DNA from: Verrucomicrobiota bacterium
GTDB lineage: Bacteria > Verrucomicrobiota > Kiritimatiellia > SS1-B-03-39 > UBA6053
Direction: 5' to 3'
Length of the DNA: 54,797 nucleotides
NCBI GenBank assembly: GCA_020831625.1
Contig: JAFIGD010000035.1
Span: forward strand, 1-54,797
Positions within the stretch are counted from its first letter, which is position 1. Every line of letters begins with the position of its first letter. This document shows positions 19,401-27,449 of this stretch, piece by piece. The position numbers were made by a program, and so were the translations under genes. The notes below the pieces were generated by a model that saw only the letters and a list, made by a program, of their open reading frames with translations, did no database searches and was not told where the DNA came from.

Positions 19401-22136
19401 CTTCGCGGGCGGAATTTGCGGCCTCCGATGGGAAATCATGTGGATGCGGCGCCGTTGTTTCCGCGCGGGTGGAGCGATCGGCTTTTCCTGGTGCTGGACG
19501 GACGTCATATGTTCTCGGTGCCCCTGCGGGGCACCGATCTTCCGGAGAACTGGATGTTTATGCCGCAGCGGCATTCCGGAGGCCGGGTGGCGTTTTCGCT
19601 GCCGGAGGGCGCGTGGGAGGCCGCGCAGTCGGCGGAACTCATCTTCGGTTTCGGCCCGCACACGACCGGTCCCGGCGAACGCCTGCGGGTGCCCGATCTG
19701 ATTCGGATTCCGCTCAAAGGCACGCCCCCGCCGCCGGTGCCGCCGGAGGAGATTCTGGTTGAGGATTCTGATTCTGACCTGAGGATGCGGGTCACCGGTT
19801 TTGATCAGCCGGAACTTGTCCCGGGTTCCCGTTCCGCTTCGATCTGGTTCACGGTGGATTTTGAGTTGGAGGCGCTTCACCCGGAAGGTGTGACCGTGGA
19901 TCCGCAACACCGCTTCCGGCTTTTTTCGGCAAATGGAAACGCATATCGGTTGGCCTATTTGTTTTGGGGAGAGAAAAATCAGATCTCCAGTCGCGGGGAT
20001 CAGTCCCGCTGGCTGCCCCCGGGGGTTTCTCTGCCGCTGCGGATGGTTTGGCGGGTGCCGGCGGAGGAGCAGGCGGATTTACGTTTGCTTCACGCCGGGG
20101 TCTGGACCTATGCGATGCATCCGATTGGTCCGAAAACGGATGATGCAGGCACGGCCGGCTTTGACCCGGCATTTTCGGGTCACGGGATTCGTTTGTGGGA
20201 TCATGGACTGGAGCCCAAGGGGATTGAAGGGGTGGGGTTGACGCCCGAAGAGGTGAACGGAGCGATTGACCGGGGGCGCGAGTTTCTTTGGGAGCGGCTG
20301 CAGAGCAATTATGTAAGACGGGATCGTTTAAGCGGCCGCCGGTTTATGATTATTTCGATCTATGCCCTGGTGAATGTGGATGCTCACCGGATTTATCCTG
20401 AGTTTGACGCGCTGGTCCGGGAGTATCTGCACCGGGTGAATCCGAATGATTTGCAGGTGTATGAGATTGGACTGCTGGCAATGATCATCCGGGCGTACGG
20501 CGACCCGGAGTTTCACGGCAAGCTGGAGCAGGTGGCCCGCTGGCTGGTGGAGGCGCAGGGCGAAGAGGGCACCTGGCATTACAGCGCGGACGTGCCGGAG
20601 CATTTTTTTCCCTCTCTTGCGCTGGAGGAGCCCGAAGCTGCCGGTCCGTTTCAGATTGAAGGCGGTGAGCCGCCCCCCGAGAAGGATGAACGGGATCCGG
20701 AGGATGAAATGCACCGCACGATTTCGTTTCGGCGGGGACAGGACGGCGACAATTCGACCACACAGTTCGCGGTGCTGGGCCTATGGTCGATCGCCCGGGC
20801 GGGGCTGAAGCTCGATCCGGACATTTGGGAGCGGACGCTGATGCGGGCCGCCTTGAATCAGAGTCTGGAGGGCGGCGATGATCTCGGCGGCTTCAGTTAC
20901 CGGGGAATGGCCCGAAGCACCTACGGCTCCATGACGGCGGCGGGGTTAAGCACCATCGCGCTGGCCATGCGGCATCTGGACACCGAGGCGGATGTGCGCC
21001 ATCATCCGCGAATGCTGAACGCGCTCGGCTGGCTGGCGAATCAATTCAGCGTGAGCGATCATCCCGGCCGCACTGGATACAATTATTACTACCTCTACTC
21101 GGTGGAGCGGGTGGGTCAGATTCTCGGAACGGAGTTTATTGGGGAACATGAATGGTATCCTTTGGGGGCGAGGCATTTGGTGGATACCCAGTCCGCGGAC
21201 GGAAGCTGGCCCACGCGCAGCGGGGAGGGCAGCTCGATGCTGACGACCGCGTATGCCCTGTTATTTTTGATCCGGGCGACGCCGGCGATGGACGAGGAGA
21301 TTGTACCGGAACCGGAGCCGGAGGGCCCGGGGCGGCTTACGACCTCCTTCACATCTCCTCCTCCTCCTCCGCGATTGTATTTGATTTTCGACGCGTCCGG
21401 CTCGATGCGGGCTCCGATTGACGGCAAAATGAAGTTTGATATTGCGCGGGACGCTGTTCGCGATTTGGTGGAGGTGCTTCCGGATGGCGTGGAATTCGCG
21501 TTGCGGGTTTACGGGCACCGCCGCAATGCGCTGCACGAAGAGGCAAATTTGGATTCGGCACTGGAGATGCCGTTTACACCATTGGACCGTGAACGGATCA
21601 ATGCAACGCTTGACCGGCTGCGTCCGGTGGGCCGCACCCCGCTGGCGTACAGTCTGGATGAAGCGTTGAAAGATATCGGGGGGGGGCGCGGTCGGGAAAC
21701 GCTGGTGTTGCTGTTGACGGACGGCGGGGACGACACACGCTCTAATCCGGTCGCCTCCGCCCAGGCGTTTGCCGGACTGGACGCGGTGGAGTTTCATATT
21801 TTGGGATTTGATATTAATCGCCCGAACTGGACACGGCAGTTGACGCAAATGGCCGAGGCCGCGGGCGGGCGGTATCAACCGGTCGCCGAGGCGTCGGAAC
21901 TGGCCCGGGATTTGCAGGCGATGGTTTCCCCTCCGGCCCCGACCTTTCAATTACGCGCGGTGTCCGGTGATGTTGTTGCTGAAGGCCGGTTTGGGGAGGA
22001 AATCCCGAATCTTGATCCCGGGGAATATCTGTTGCAAACGCGGTTACCCTCCGGTGTTCAGGAAACCCGGCTCTGGGTGCGTCCCGGGAGGACAACATCG
22101 TTGTCCTTCAACTGGCAGGAGGCTCTTCGTCCATGA
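16467..22136 (+). CDS. Giant exported protein: degenerate metallophosphoesterase, beta modules, alpha/alpha toroid and VWA domain
   Basis: 1,889 residues from ATG 16467, which sits 8 bases after AGGAGG; ATG 16461 is too close to it. A signal peptide (ALFVAACLNVYA) is followed by a region like the calcineurin-type 'EPCGC...GGLARR' phosphoesterases: SDLEGRLRPCADCP, GYPGLARIAAG, VDAGNALMG, then ISHRDFRFG where active enzymes have GNHEF. Most metal ligands are absent. Several related beta-sandwich segments follow (nt ~17,400-20,200) with recurring QWLVLD/DWLAVDL phrases. An alpha/alpha toroid like the terpene-cyclase/prenyltransferase fold spans nt ~20,240-21,290 (GGFSYRG, DTQSADGSWPT). A VWA domain with MIDAS DASGS and LLLTDGGDD occupies nt ~21,365-21,920, then a small beta domain. 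Probably periplasmic or surface-exposed; function unknown. Confidence 0.85.
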   Translation: MKILFPALFVAACLNVYAVPPLVVTSDLEGRLRPCADCPAATGYPGLARIAAGVSALRDRHSDLLFVDAGNALMGSDSTASRGALAAELLMRIQPDALNISHRDFRFGAERLLEVLAESSLPAVSANVRAADGTQLFEPYRILRDTVVLGLTEVPAGMAFLPHLRQQLEGVEILNPTEALRSLAPDLPGSGSLVILYYGGRPGAEALAATALELFPGREIRMALAGAAEARFDGVDMIPADVSGKTLAVSGGAEPVEVSDLEPDPGMAAMLSDRLKPAADEPVEDAADSARIDFSAERTVLAAPVRGSNRGFSAAVFGVERPADLGGLSPAEDAQWLVLDVQIENDQAIDLMLELDYEEALLLGPLHRQLFVVVNGIHARPAARPEGDVAGLFPNTSRLLRTGDAVRGRIAFEVPEGEVHSLSLHYYHDLFPPLQVDIGGDVAREETDALHHGVSENQMAVWVTGVERLNEIAGVPAPEGMDWLAVDLLGQGMRMDEIDALAVQRGADLNEKVGNARVTDYLRADGLIQLVVDGGDVYVRDERVSVLPMNPTFLPDAKTGGRMVFPVPRDAKVLELALDFPEYRGAAGARFPDAIRFVLEGDPETLRASEALARIEDDPLPLEILSARWRENPVSLEVEAQIRNVSNTGGMYQGVRRARLRMPDQSILNATATRLRGGLSTPEEMWLPPGGEPRRIWFVFEPEETARRVDFHYNGVTSGGTVPLDFENGTVSASEVEVAEGEAGEAREGLARVTEAEEETATGVRTEVHRPTPSRPPVDFPLSKLAEDPEAEPPENPIVLNLTGRNERIEVEMPHAFLFESIHGSAVEDDKLMLGVQVRVQRRGDTDAGRDEQYVQRNWEETIFAVDGRGYLIPAERVRRDPLSMSGGIRLQRTGEPGEGLLYFPIPAENLGHVELLWMDAEYGHMRFPVFPVGETVPEPDPLLAGTNPVASVQVHGFGPAETFEGREASEGQWLVLDLRGRNLRPPMGNHVDAAPLFPRGWSDRLFLVLDGRHMFSVPLRGTDLPENWMFMPQRHSGGRVAFSLPEGAWEAAQSAELIFGFGPHTTGPGERLRVPDLIRIPLKGTPPPPVPPEEILVEDSDSDLRMRVTGFDQPELVPGSRSASIWFTVDFELEALHPEGVTVDPQHRFRLFSANGNAYRLAYLFWGEKNQISSRGDQSRWLPPGVSLPLRMVWRVPAEEQADLRLLHAGVWTYAMHPIGPKTDDAGTAGFDPAFSGHGIRLWDHGLEPKGIEGVGLTPEEVNGAIDRGREFLWERLQSNYVRRDRLSGRRFMIISIYALVNVDAHRIYPEFDALVREYLHRVNPNDLQVYEIGLLAMIIRAYGDPEFHGKLEQVARWLVEAQGEEGTWHYSADVPEHFFPSLALEEPEAAGPFQIEGGEPPPEKDERDPEDEMHRTISFRRGQDGDNSTTQFAVLGLWSIARAGLKLDPDIWERTLMRAALNQSLEGGDDLGGFSYRGMARSTYGSMTAAGLSTIALAMRHLDTEADVRHHPRMLNALGWLANQFSVSDHPGRTGYNYYYLYSVERVGQILGTEFIGEHEWYPLGARHLVDTQSADGSWPTRSGEGSSMLTTAYALLFLIRATPAMDEEIVPEPEPEGPGRLTTSFTSPPPPPRLYLIFDASGSMRAPIDGKMKFDIARDAVRDLVEVLPDGVEFALRVYGHRRNALHEEANLDSALEMPFTPLDRERINATLDRLRPVGRTPLAYSLDEALKDIGGGRGRETLVLLLTDGGDDTRSNPVASAQAFAGLDAVEFHILGFDINRPNWTRQLTQMAEAAGGRYQPVAEASELARDLQAMVSPPAPTFQLRAVSGDVVAEGRFGEEIPNLDPGEYLLQTRLPSGVQETRLWVRPGRTTSLSFNWQEALRP

Positions 22137-22183
22137 GGGCGTATTTCGACTTTCCTGAACGCGTGATCTGTTGAGATTACCGC

Positions 22184-22211
22184 TTGACCCCGCAAAGATA
22201 CGCTTTAGTCT
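22184..22211 (+). promoter_or_regulatory. Possible promoter of the CsgG-like gene
   Basis: TTGACC (22184-22189) is followed after 16 bases by TAGTCT (22206-22211), which has the first, second and last bases of a -10 element. It lies about 40 bases before the csgG-like ATG. The -10 is weak, so read-through from the giant VWA gene is also possible. Confidence 0.35.
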
Positions 22212-22251
22212 GTTCCTTAACGCATAACCCAATAAACCCATAGGATTCCAT

Positions 22252-23028
22252 ATGAAAACAAAGACATCATCGCTTCTTGCAGTCTTCGGACTTTCCCTTT
22301 TAGTTGTCGGCTGTCAGGCTCCGGGCCCCACAAGCTCCGCCAGCCAGTCCCAAATGACAAATCAAGTGGGGCAATACCCCGCGCCGCCCTCGGGGATTCA
22401 GCGCGTCCGCGTGGGCGTGCCCATGTTTCAGGTGGACACCCGCCAGGGTGCGGTCGAGGGGATGAATGTGGTGGCGGCGGATCAGGCGACCACCCTGTTG
22501 ATGAACACGGGCCGTTTCGGTGTGATCGAGCGCTCCCAGCTTGAACAGCTTTTGAAGGAGCAGGAACTTGAGGGGATTGTCCGCTGGGACGAGATGGCGG
22601 AGATGGGAGAGGTCCGCGGCGTGGATTATCTGCTGATCGGCCGGGTGACCAGTTTCCGGGTTCAGGCTTCCCAGAGTTCCAGCAACTTCGGAATCGGGCG
22701 CACCCAGATTCCCTTTGGCGGGGCGCTGGGCGCGTTTGATTTCAGCAACCGGAATTCGCGCATTGATGTCGAATGCGGCATTGACCTGCGGCTGGTGGAT
22801 CCCAGCACCGGTGAAATTGTCTCCGCGCAGTTTTCCGAGTACACCCGGACCGACAGCATTGGCGGATTCAATGTTCAGGTGCTCGGGGTTTCAACGGGCG
22901 CGGACGCCAACCTGCAGCTTCAGGAAGGCGATGAGGGACGGATTCTGCGCCTCGCCATTGACGACGCCATTTACAAGATGCTGCCGCAGGTGGACAATTA
23001 TCTGCTGACACGCACTCCGGCGGAATAA
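22252..23028 (+). CDS. CsgG/HfaB-family outer-membrane lipoprotein
   Basis: 258 residues. A lipoprotein signal (LVVGC, Cys21, then Gln-Ala, consistent with outer-membrane sorting) is followed by a CsgG-type domain: RVGVPMFQVDT, ADQATTLLMNTGRFGVIERSQLEQLLKEQELEG, RGVDYLLIGRVTSF, and a C-terminal segment with DDAIYKML. CsgG forms the outer-membrane pore for curli, and relatives serve other surface polymers. No CsgA, CsgE or CsgF is visible nearby, so curli export is not supported. It lies 115 bases after the giant VWA gene on the same strand. A strong hairpin follows the stop. Confidence 0.85.
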   Translation: MKTKTSSLLAVFGLSLLVVGCQAPGPTSSASQSQMTNQVGQYPAPPSGIQRVRVGVPMFQVDTRQGAVEGMNVVAADQATTLLMNTGRFGVIERSQLEQLLKEQELEGIVRWDEMAEMGEVRGVDYLLIGRVTSFRVQASQSSSNFGIGRTQIPFGGALGAFDFSNRNSRIDVECGIDLRLVDPSTGEIVSAQFSEYTRTDSIGGFNVQVLGVSTGADANLQLQEGDEGRILRLAIDDAIYKMLPQVDNYLLTRTPAE

Positions 23029-23050
23029 CCGCCTTTCGCATCGTTTTGAG

Positions 23051-23108
23051 CGCATACTTCAGGACAACCCGCAGGCTTCAAGGACCTGACGGGTTGTCCT
23101 GAAGTGCG
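23051..23108. terminator. Long hairpin between convergent csgG-like and rnhC genes
   Basis: Arms 23056-23071 and 23090-23105 are perfectly complementary (16 pairs), and a nested CAGG/CCTG pair (23072-23075 with 23085-23088) extends the stem around a 9-base loop. CGC/GCG pairs flank it across a 2-base bulge. It contains the rnhC stop codon and last codons. There is no T tract, so it may act as a transcript-end stabiliser or bidirectional terminator rather than a textbook one. Confidence 0.65.
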
Positions 23109-23985
23109 TTTTGGCGATCTGTTCGAGGATGTCGGGGCCCTTTTGTTTGACGAGGGTCTCGGCGGTGGGCCGGACATGGGTGGCACCTTTGGGGAGCGGG
23201 GCTCCGGCTAGATCGGAGAGGGTTTTCATGGCGTCGACAAAGCCGGAGCGGGCGAGAATCGAGGCGGCGGCCACGGCGGGATCGGATTCCGCTTTGTGGC
23301 GCTGAATCAGCTCGATCTTTTTCCCCCGGGTTTTCAGGGCGTTTTTGATTTGGTGCTCGGGACCGAACTGGTCGGCGACCGCCTGGGTGATGTCGGGAAA
23401 GCGGGTGAGGAGTTCCTCGAGCACGGAGGCGTGACCCCAGGCGAGGAGCCGGTTGACGGTTCCCATGCGTTTGACGAGCCGGTTGTAGGTTTCGGGCATG
23501 AGGGTGATGACTTTGCACTGCCGCGGAGCGCGGGCGTGCAGGGCGTGCGCGATTTTCTGAATCTGGACGTCGTTTTTGATTTGTTTACTGTCTTTGACCC
23601 CGAGATCGCGGAGGAGCGGCTCGATGTCGGGGGTCAGGAGAAATCCGGCGACGACCAGCGGACCGAAGAAATCGCCTTTGCCGCTTTCGTCGATCCCGAT
23701 CCGCGGGGGGAGCGTTTTGCCGTCATCGGATTGCGCGGGCGCGTTCAGCAGAGCCTCGAGAATGAAGGGCTCGAAAATGAATTCCACCCATTCGGCGGTG
23801 TTTTTGCCCTGCACCACAAGCTTTCCGCTTTCGTACAGAACAAGATTGAGGCCCTCTTTTTTTCCGGCGATGACGGCGTGGGCGACATCGCGGAGTTCGT
23901 AATGATCCTCCCGAAGGTGGCGAATGAGGCGGTCTTGCGCCCCGGCGGACATTTTTTGGGTGAAGGTTGTCATAGAGGTTGTCAT
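23059..23985 (-). CDS. rnhC: Ribonuclease HIII
   Basis: 309 residues from ATG 23985, which fits the family. A GTG at 24042 would add 19 residues without family character. The N-terminal TBP-like substrate-binding domain (about 1-90, with LVLYESGKLVVQGK) precedes the RNase H catalytic domain, which starts at RIGIDESGKGDFFGPLVVAG with the first acidic residues. VKDSKQIK, the TLMPETYN region and a late KAESDPAVAAASILAR follow. The enzyme cuts RNA in RNA-DNA hybrids in the cytosol. No close Shine-Dalgarno is visible for either start. The stop lies within the hairpin at 23051-23108. Confidence 0.9.
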   Translation of the reverse strand: MTTSMTTFTQKMSAGAQDRLIRHLREDHYELRDVAHAVIAGKKEGLNLVLYESGKLVVQGKNTAEWVEFIFEPFILEALLNAPAQSDDGKTLPPRIGIDESGKGDFFGPLVVAGFLLTPDIEPLLRDLGVKDSKQIKNDVQIQKIAHALHARAPRQCKVITLMPETYNRLVKRMGTVNRLLAWGHASVLEELLTRFPDITQAVADQFGPEHQIKNALKTRGKKIELIQRHKAESDPAVAAASILARSGFVDAMKTLSDLAGAPLPKGATHVRPTAETLVKQKGPDILEQIAKTHFRTTRQVLEACGLS

Positions 23986-24084
23986 GGTGCGGGTTTTGCC
24001 GAAGTTGCAGGGGAAAGGCAATGCAGAAGACAACCTTTTCACCCCGGTTCTGATAAACGGATAAAAAAAAGACGATAAATCGGC

Positions 24085-24112
24085 TTGACCATATCCTATT
24101 TATGCTTATGTT
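24085..24112 (+). promoter_or_regulatory. Promoter in the rnhC-glgB intergenic region
   Basis: TTGACC (24085-24090) and TATGTT (24107-24112) are separated by 16 bases. The start would be near 24118-24119. It lies 220-250 bases before glgB and drives either the small RNA/leader described next or, with read-through, the glgB operon. Confidence 0.6.
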
Positions 24113-24117
24113 GGATG

Positions 24118-24256
24118 CGTGATCGGAACATTGGTTGTGTTCTGATTGTTTCATGTTTCTCCTGTCCTTGTGTTGTTGCACTTGTGTTGTTGCACCAGTG
24201 TGTTGTTGCACCGGGCGGGCTTCGCGGAGGAGACGCGGGGTCCGCCCATTTTTTTT
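24118..24256 (+). ncRNA. Candidate small RNA or attenuated glgB leader
   Basis: From the predicted start near 24118 to the T run at 24256 the transcript would be about 139 bases. It has three parts. A 10-pair hairpin comprises arms 24121-24130 and 24138-24147 with a 7-base loop (two G-U pairs). Three direct copies of GTGTTGTTGCAC follow at 24170, 24184 and 24200. A strong intrinsic terminator ends it. I see no known riboswitch core. A 36-codon frame from ATG 24154 is Cys-rich because of the repeats but has no ribosome-binding site. No RNA family is claimed. Confidence 0.5.
24213..24256 (+). terminator. Intrinsic terminator ahead of glgB
   Basis: Arms 24213-24226 and 24234-24247 form a 14-pair stem (three G-U pairs) around a 7-base loop. 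One A is followed by eight T residues (24249-24256). This is the clearest Rho-independent terminator in the window. It lies between a promoter and the gene in the same direction, 77 bases before the glgB start, which is the geometry of an attenuator or an independent small transcript. Confidence 0.8.
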
Positions 24257-24332
24257 GGCGTAAATGACATTTGACGGGAGGCGGGGAGTCTGTCATCGTG
24301 GTCTCAATCACGGAAAGGATTTGAAAACCATT

Positions 24333-26540
24333 ATGGCAAAAAAAACTGTTGAATACGCGGAGGATATCCAGAGGCTGGTGGATGCGAATCATTTTAATCC
24401 ATACGGGGTTCTCGGACCGCAGCCGGTTAAAGAAGGCCGTGTGGAGAAGGGGTGCCGGATCCGGACGTTTCAACCGCATGCCAAATCGGTGACGGTGCTC
24501 GCGGGTGAAGCCCGGCATGAGATGGAGCGGGTTCATCCGCACGGGGTTTTCGAGGTGACGCTGGAAGAGGCCCCGGTTCGGTATCATTATGAAATGGACG
24601 ACCGCGAGCACGGTCTTCGGGAACTCGAGGATCCGTATGCGTACCGGGTTTCGATTCCGGACACGGATTTGTATTTGTTCGGAGAAGGGACGCACTACCG
24701 GACCTTTGACAAGATGGGTGCGCATGTGATTGAACTTGACGGAGTCTCCGGGGTGCGGTTCACGGTTTGGGCCCCGAACGCGGAGCGGGTGAGTGTGATC
24801 GGTGATTTCAACCGCTGGGACGGCCGGACCCATCCCATGCAGAATTTGGGGGCCTCGGGCATTTGGACGGTGTTTCTGCCGGGGATGGGGCTGGGGGACC
24901 TGTATAAATTCGAGATCCGGGGGAAAGACGGGTTTCTGGCGCATAAGTCGGACCCCTACGCGTTCAGCGGGGAACTTCGCCCGCGGACGGCATCGCGGGT
25001 GTGGGATATTCACGCGTATGAGTGGAAGGACGACGAATGGATGAAAGCCCGCCGGGAACAGGAGGATTTTTTAAACCGTCCGGTTTCGGTGTATGAGTGT
25101 CATTTGGGCTCCTGGAAACGGGTCACGGATGAGGGTGACCGCTTTTTGACCTATCGCGAACTGGCCGACGACCTGTTGCATTATGTGAAAGAGCTGGGAT
25201 TCACTCACATTGAGCTGATGCCGGTGACCGAGCATCCTTTTGACGGATCGTGGGGGTATCAGACCCTGGGCTATTACGCGGTGACCTCCCGTTTCGGCAC
25301 GCCGGACGATTTCAAATTTTTCGTGGACCGCTGTCATCAGGAGGGGATCGGCGTGATTCTCGACTGGGTGCCGGCGCATTTCCCGAAGGACCCGCATGGT
25401 CTGGCATATTTTGACGGATCGCATTTGTATGAGCATTCCGATCCGCGCAAGGGCGAGCACATGGACTGGGGGACGCTGATTTTCAACTACGACCGCAACG
25501 AGGTCCGGACCTTCCTGCTGAGTTCGGCGATGTTCTGGGCGGATGTGTATCACCTTGACGGAATCCGGGTGGACGCGGTGGCCAGCATGCTGTATCTGGA
25601 CTACAGCCGCAATGCCGGTGAGTGGGTGCCCAACGAGTTCGGCGGCCGTGAGAACCTGGGCGCGGTGTCGTTTCTGAAACAGTTTAATGAGATTGTTCAC
25701 CGGGAATATCCCGGATTTCTGACCTTCGCCGAGGAATCCACCGCCTGGCCGATGGTGAGCCGTCCGGTGTATCTGGGCGGGCTGGGTTTCGGGCTGAAGT
25801 GGAACATGGGCTGGATGAACGACACCCTGGAGTACATTCAGAAAGAGGCGATTCACCGCAAGTATCATCACGGCGAAATCACCTTCTCGCTGATTTACGC
25901 CTTTAATGAGAATTTTATTCTGCCGTTTTCGCACGATGAAGTGGTGCACGGCAAGAAGAGCATGCTGGACAAGATGCCGGGCGATTTCTGGCAGAAATTC
26001 GCGAACTTACGGCTGTTGTACACCTATATGTGGACGCATCCGGGCAAAAAACTTTTGTTTATGGGCTCGGAATTCGGTCAGTGGTCCGAATGGAACAGCA
26101 ACGCGCAGTTGGAATGGCAGTTAACCCGGTTTGAGCCGCATCACACCCTGCGGAATCTGGTGCGGGATTTGAACCGTCTGCATCAGGAGATTCCCGCGCT
26201 GTATGAACTGGATTTTTCCGGAGAAGGGTTTGAGTGGATTGATCTGCACGACAGTGAGCAGAGTATTCTCTGTTATCTGCGCAAAGGCAAAAACCCCAAG
26301 GATATTGTGGTGGTGGGCCTGAATTTCACGCCGGTGGTTCGTGAGAATTACCGGATGGGTGTGCCGTCTCCGGGATTTTACCGGGAGATTTTAAACAGCG
26401 ATTCCGAGGTCTACGGCGGCAGCAATCAGGGCAACGCCGGCGGCGTGCAAAGTGAAGCCACGCCGTGGATGGGCCGTCCGCATTCGGTCAAGGTCACCCT
26501 GCCTCCGCTGGGGGCGGTGCTGTTGCGTCTGGAGTCGTAA
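24333..26540 (+). CDS. glgB: 1,4-alpha-glucan branching enzyme
   Basis: 735 residues from ATG 24333 with AAGGA upstream at 24315-24319. GlgB cuts alpha-1,4 chains and rejoins them as alpha-1,6 branches in glycogen. An N-terminal carbohydrate-binding/GlgB-N region (FNPYGVLGP) and a CBM48 ([23 protein letters not shown]) precede the GH13 barrel. The catalytic residues are D414 in GIRVDAV, E467 in FAEEST and D535 in [10 protein letters not shown]. All three sit nine positions after the E. coli counterparts 405, 458 and 526, a strong sign of an intact enzyme. The C-terminal all-beta domain is complete. No other glycogen gene is in the window. Confidence 0.95.
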   Translation: MAKKTVEYAEDIQRLVDANHFNPYGVLGPQPVKEGRVEKGCRIRTFQPHAKSVTVLAGEARHEMERVHPHGVFEVTLEEAPVRYHYEMDDREHGLRELEDPYAYRVSIPDTDLYLFGEGTHYRTFDKMGAHVIELDGVSGVRFTVWAPNAERVSVIGDFNRWDGRTHPMQNLGASGIWTVFLPGMGLGDLYKFEIRGKDGFLAHKSDPYAFSGELRPRTASRVWDIHAYEWKDDEWMKARREQEDFLNRPVSVYECHLGSWKRVTDEGDRFLTYRELADDLLHYVKELGFTHIELMPVTEHPFDGSWGYQTLGYYAVTSRFGTPDDFKFFVDRCHQEGIGVILDWVPAHFPKDPHGLAYFDGSHLYEHSDPRKGEHMDWGTLIFNYDRNEVRTFLLSSAMFWADVYHLDGIRVDAVASMLYLDYSRNAGEWVPNEFGGRENLGAVSFLKQFNEIVHREYPGFLTFAEESTAWPMVSRPVYLGGLGFGLKWNMGWMNDTLEYIQKEAIHRKYHHGEITFSLIYAFNENFILPFSHDEVVHGKKSMLDKMPGDFWQKFANLRLLYTYMWTHPGKKLLFMGSEFGQWSEWNSNAQLEWQLTRFEPHHTLRNLVRDLNRLHQEIPALYELDFSGEGFEWIDLHDSEQSILCYLRKGKNPKDIVVVGLNFTPVVRENYRMGVPSPGFYREILNSDSEVYGGSNQGNAGGVQSEATPWMGRPHSVKVTLPPLGAVLLRLES

Positions 26541-26588
26541 GACACCTCGCGTTGTACAAACTGCTGAAAGTGGTGTATCCTCAAGAAT

Positions 26589-27449
26589 ATGACACGAGTA
26601 ACCGTTTTTTTGAAGGTTTTGCTTTTGCTGGCCTGGTTCGGGAGTGTGGGATGGTTGATCCGTTACGAGGCGTTTCCCCACTGGTTTGAGGATACGGTGC
26701 AGGGGTACCGGACATTAACGCGGGACATGCCCGCCGTGCGGGACAGCTGGATGAAAATTTACTCGGGGGACGTGCATGTGGGATATGCGAATTCCACGGT
26801 GGAGCTGGAGGAGGTGGACGGGCGGGAGGATTTGGTGTTGAAATCACAGTTTCAACTGATGGTGGAGATGCCGGACGCGATCACCCCGCTGCGGGTCTCC
26901 AGCGCGGTGCATATCCGGAATCAGCATCAGTTGTCGCATTTTGACGTTCAGTTTCACTTTCAGCGGATGCAGGGGCATGTGGAGGGGCACCGAACCGAGG
27001 GCGATTTGTTTGATGTGGAGCTTAGCGCGGGAAACGCGCAGATGCGTCGCCGGGTGACGATTCCCCCGGATGTGGTGCTGAACAGTCCGTTTGCGGAAGC
27101 CGCGATGCGGAATTTGCGGCCGGGTCAGCAGGTGCGGATGCGGACCCTGGATCCGCTTTCGCTGAGCGGGGAAACCCGGGAGTTGGTGCTGAGGGGCGAG
27201 GGAGAGGAGACCTTGACCCTGCGGAACGGACGTGAGCATCAGGCCCGGCGGATGACCATGACGATGGGGGATATAACCCTGAATGTGTGGATCAATGAGC
27301 ACGGCATGGTGCTGAAACAGGAAACACCGTTCGGACTGACGATGGAGGTGGGGGAGGTGAGCGAGGCCATCCGGATTCCGGAGGAGAACGCGCTGAATTT
27401 GTTGGAACTTCTGGGACAGCCGGGATTGGTCCCGCTGCAAAGCTTATGA
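26589..27449 (+). CDS. Membrane-anchored beta-rich protein of the ABC exporter operon
   Basis: 286 residues. One N-terminal membrane helix (about 6-24) is followed by a periplasmic, beta-rich part with alternating polar residues. The C-terminal portion (NVWINEHGMVLKQETPFGLTME) resembles beta-sheet domains that often precede transglutaminase-like domains, but no such domain is present. I do not recognise a named family. It lies 48 bases after glgB, and its stop overlaps the ATP-binding gene (ATGA). It may be an accessory subunit of the exporter. Confidence 0.7.
   Translation: MTRVTVFLKVLLLLAWFGSVGWLIRYEAFPHWFEDTVQGYRTLTRDMPAVRDSWMKIYSGDVHVGYANSTVELEEVDGREDLVLKSQFQLMVEMPDAITPLRVSSAVHIRNQHQLSHFDVQFHFQRMQGHVEGHRTEGDLFDVELSAGNAQMRRRVTIPPDVVLNSPFAEAAMRNLRPGQQVRMRTLDPLSLSGETRELVLRGEGEETLTLRNGREHQARRMTMTMGDITLNVWINEHGMVLKQETPFGLTMEVGEVSEAIRIPEENALNLLELLGQPGLVPLQSL

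Noticed and set aside
18030-19910. Minus-strand 626-codon ORF inside the giant VWA gene
   Set aside because: Arg/His/Pro-rich shadow in a GC-rich gene; no start context or motif.
22252-23028. Curli secretion locus
   Set aside because: Only a CsgG-like lipoprotein is present; no CsgA/B repeat proteins or CsgE/F are visible.
24154-24264. Cys-rich 36-codon leader peptide before glgB
   Set aside because: Cysteine codons come from the 12-mer repeat (TGTTGTTGC); there is no ribosome-binding site and no reason to link cysteine to glycogen branching.
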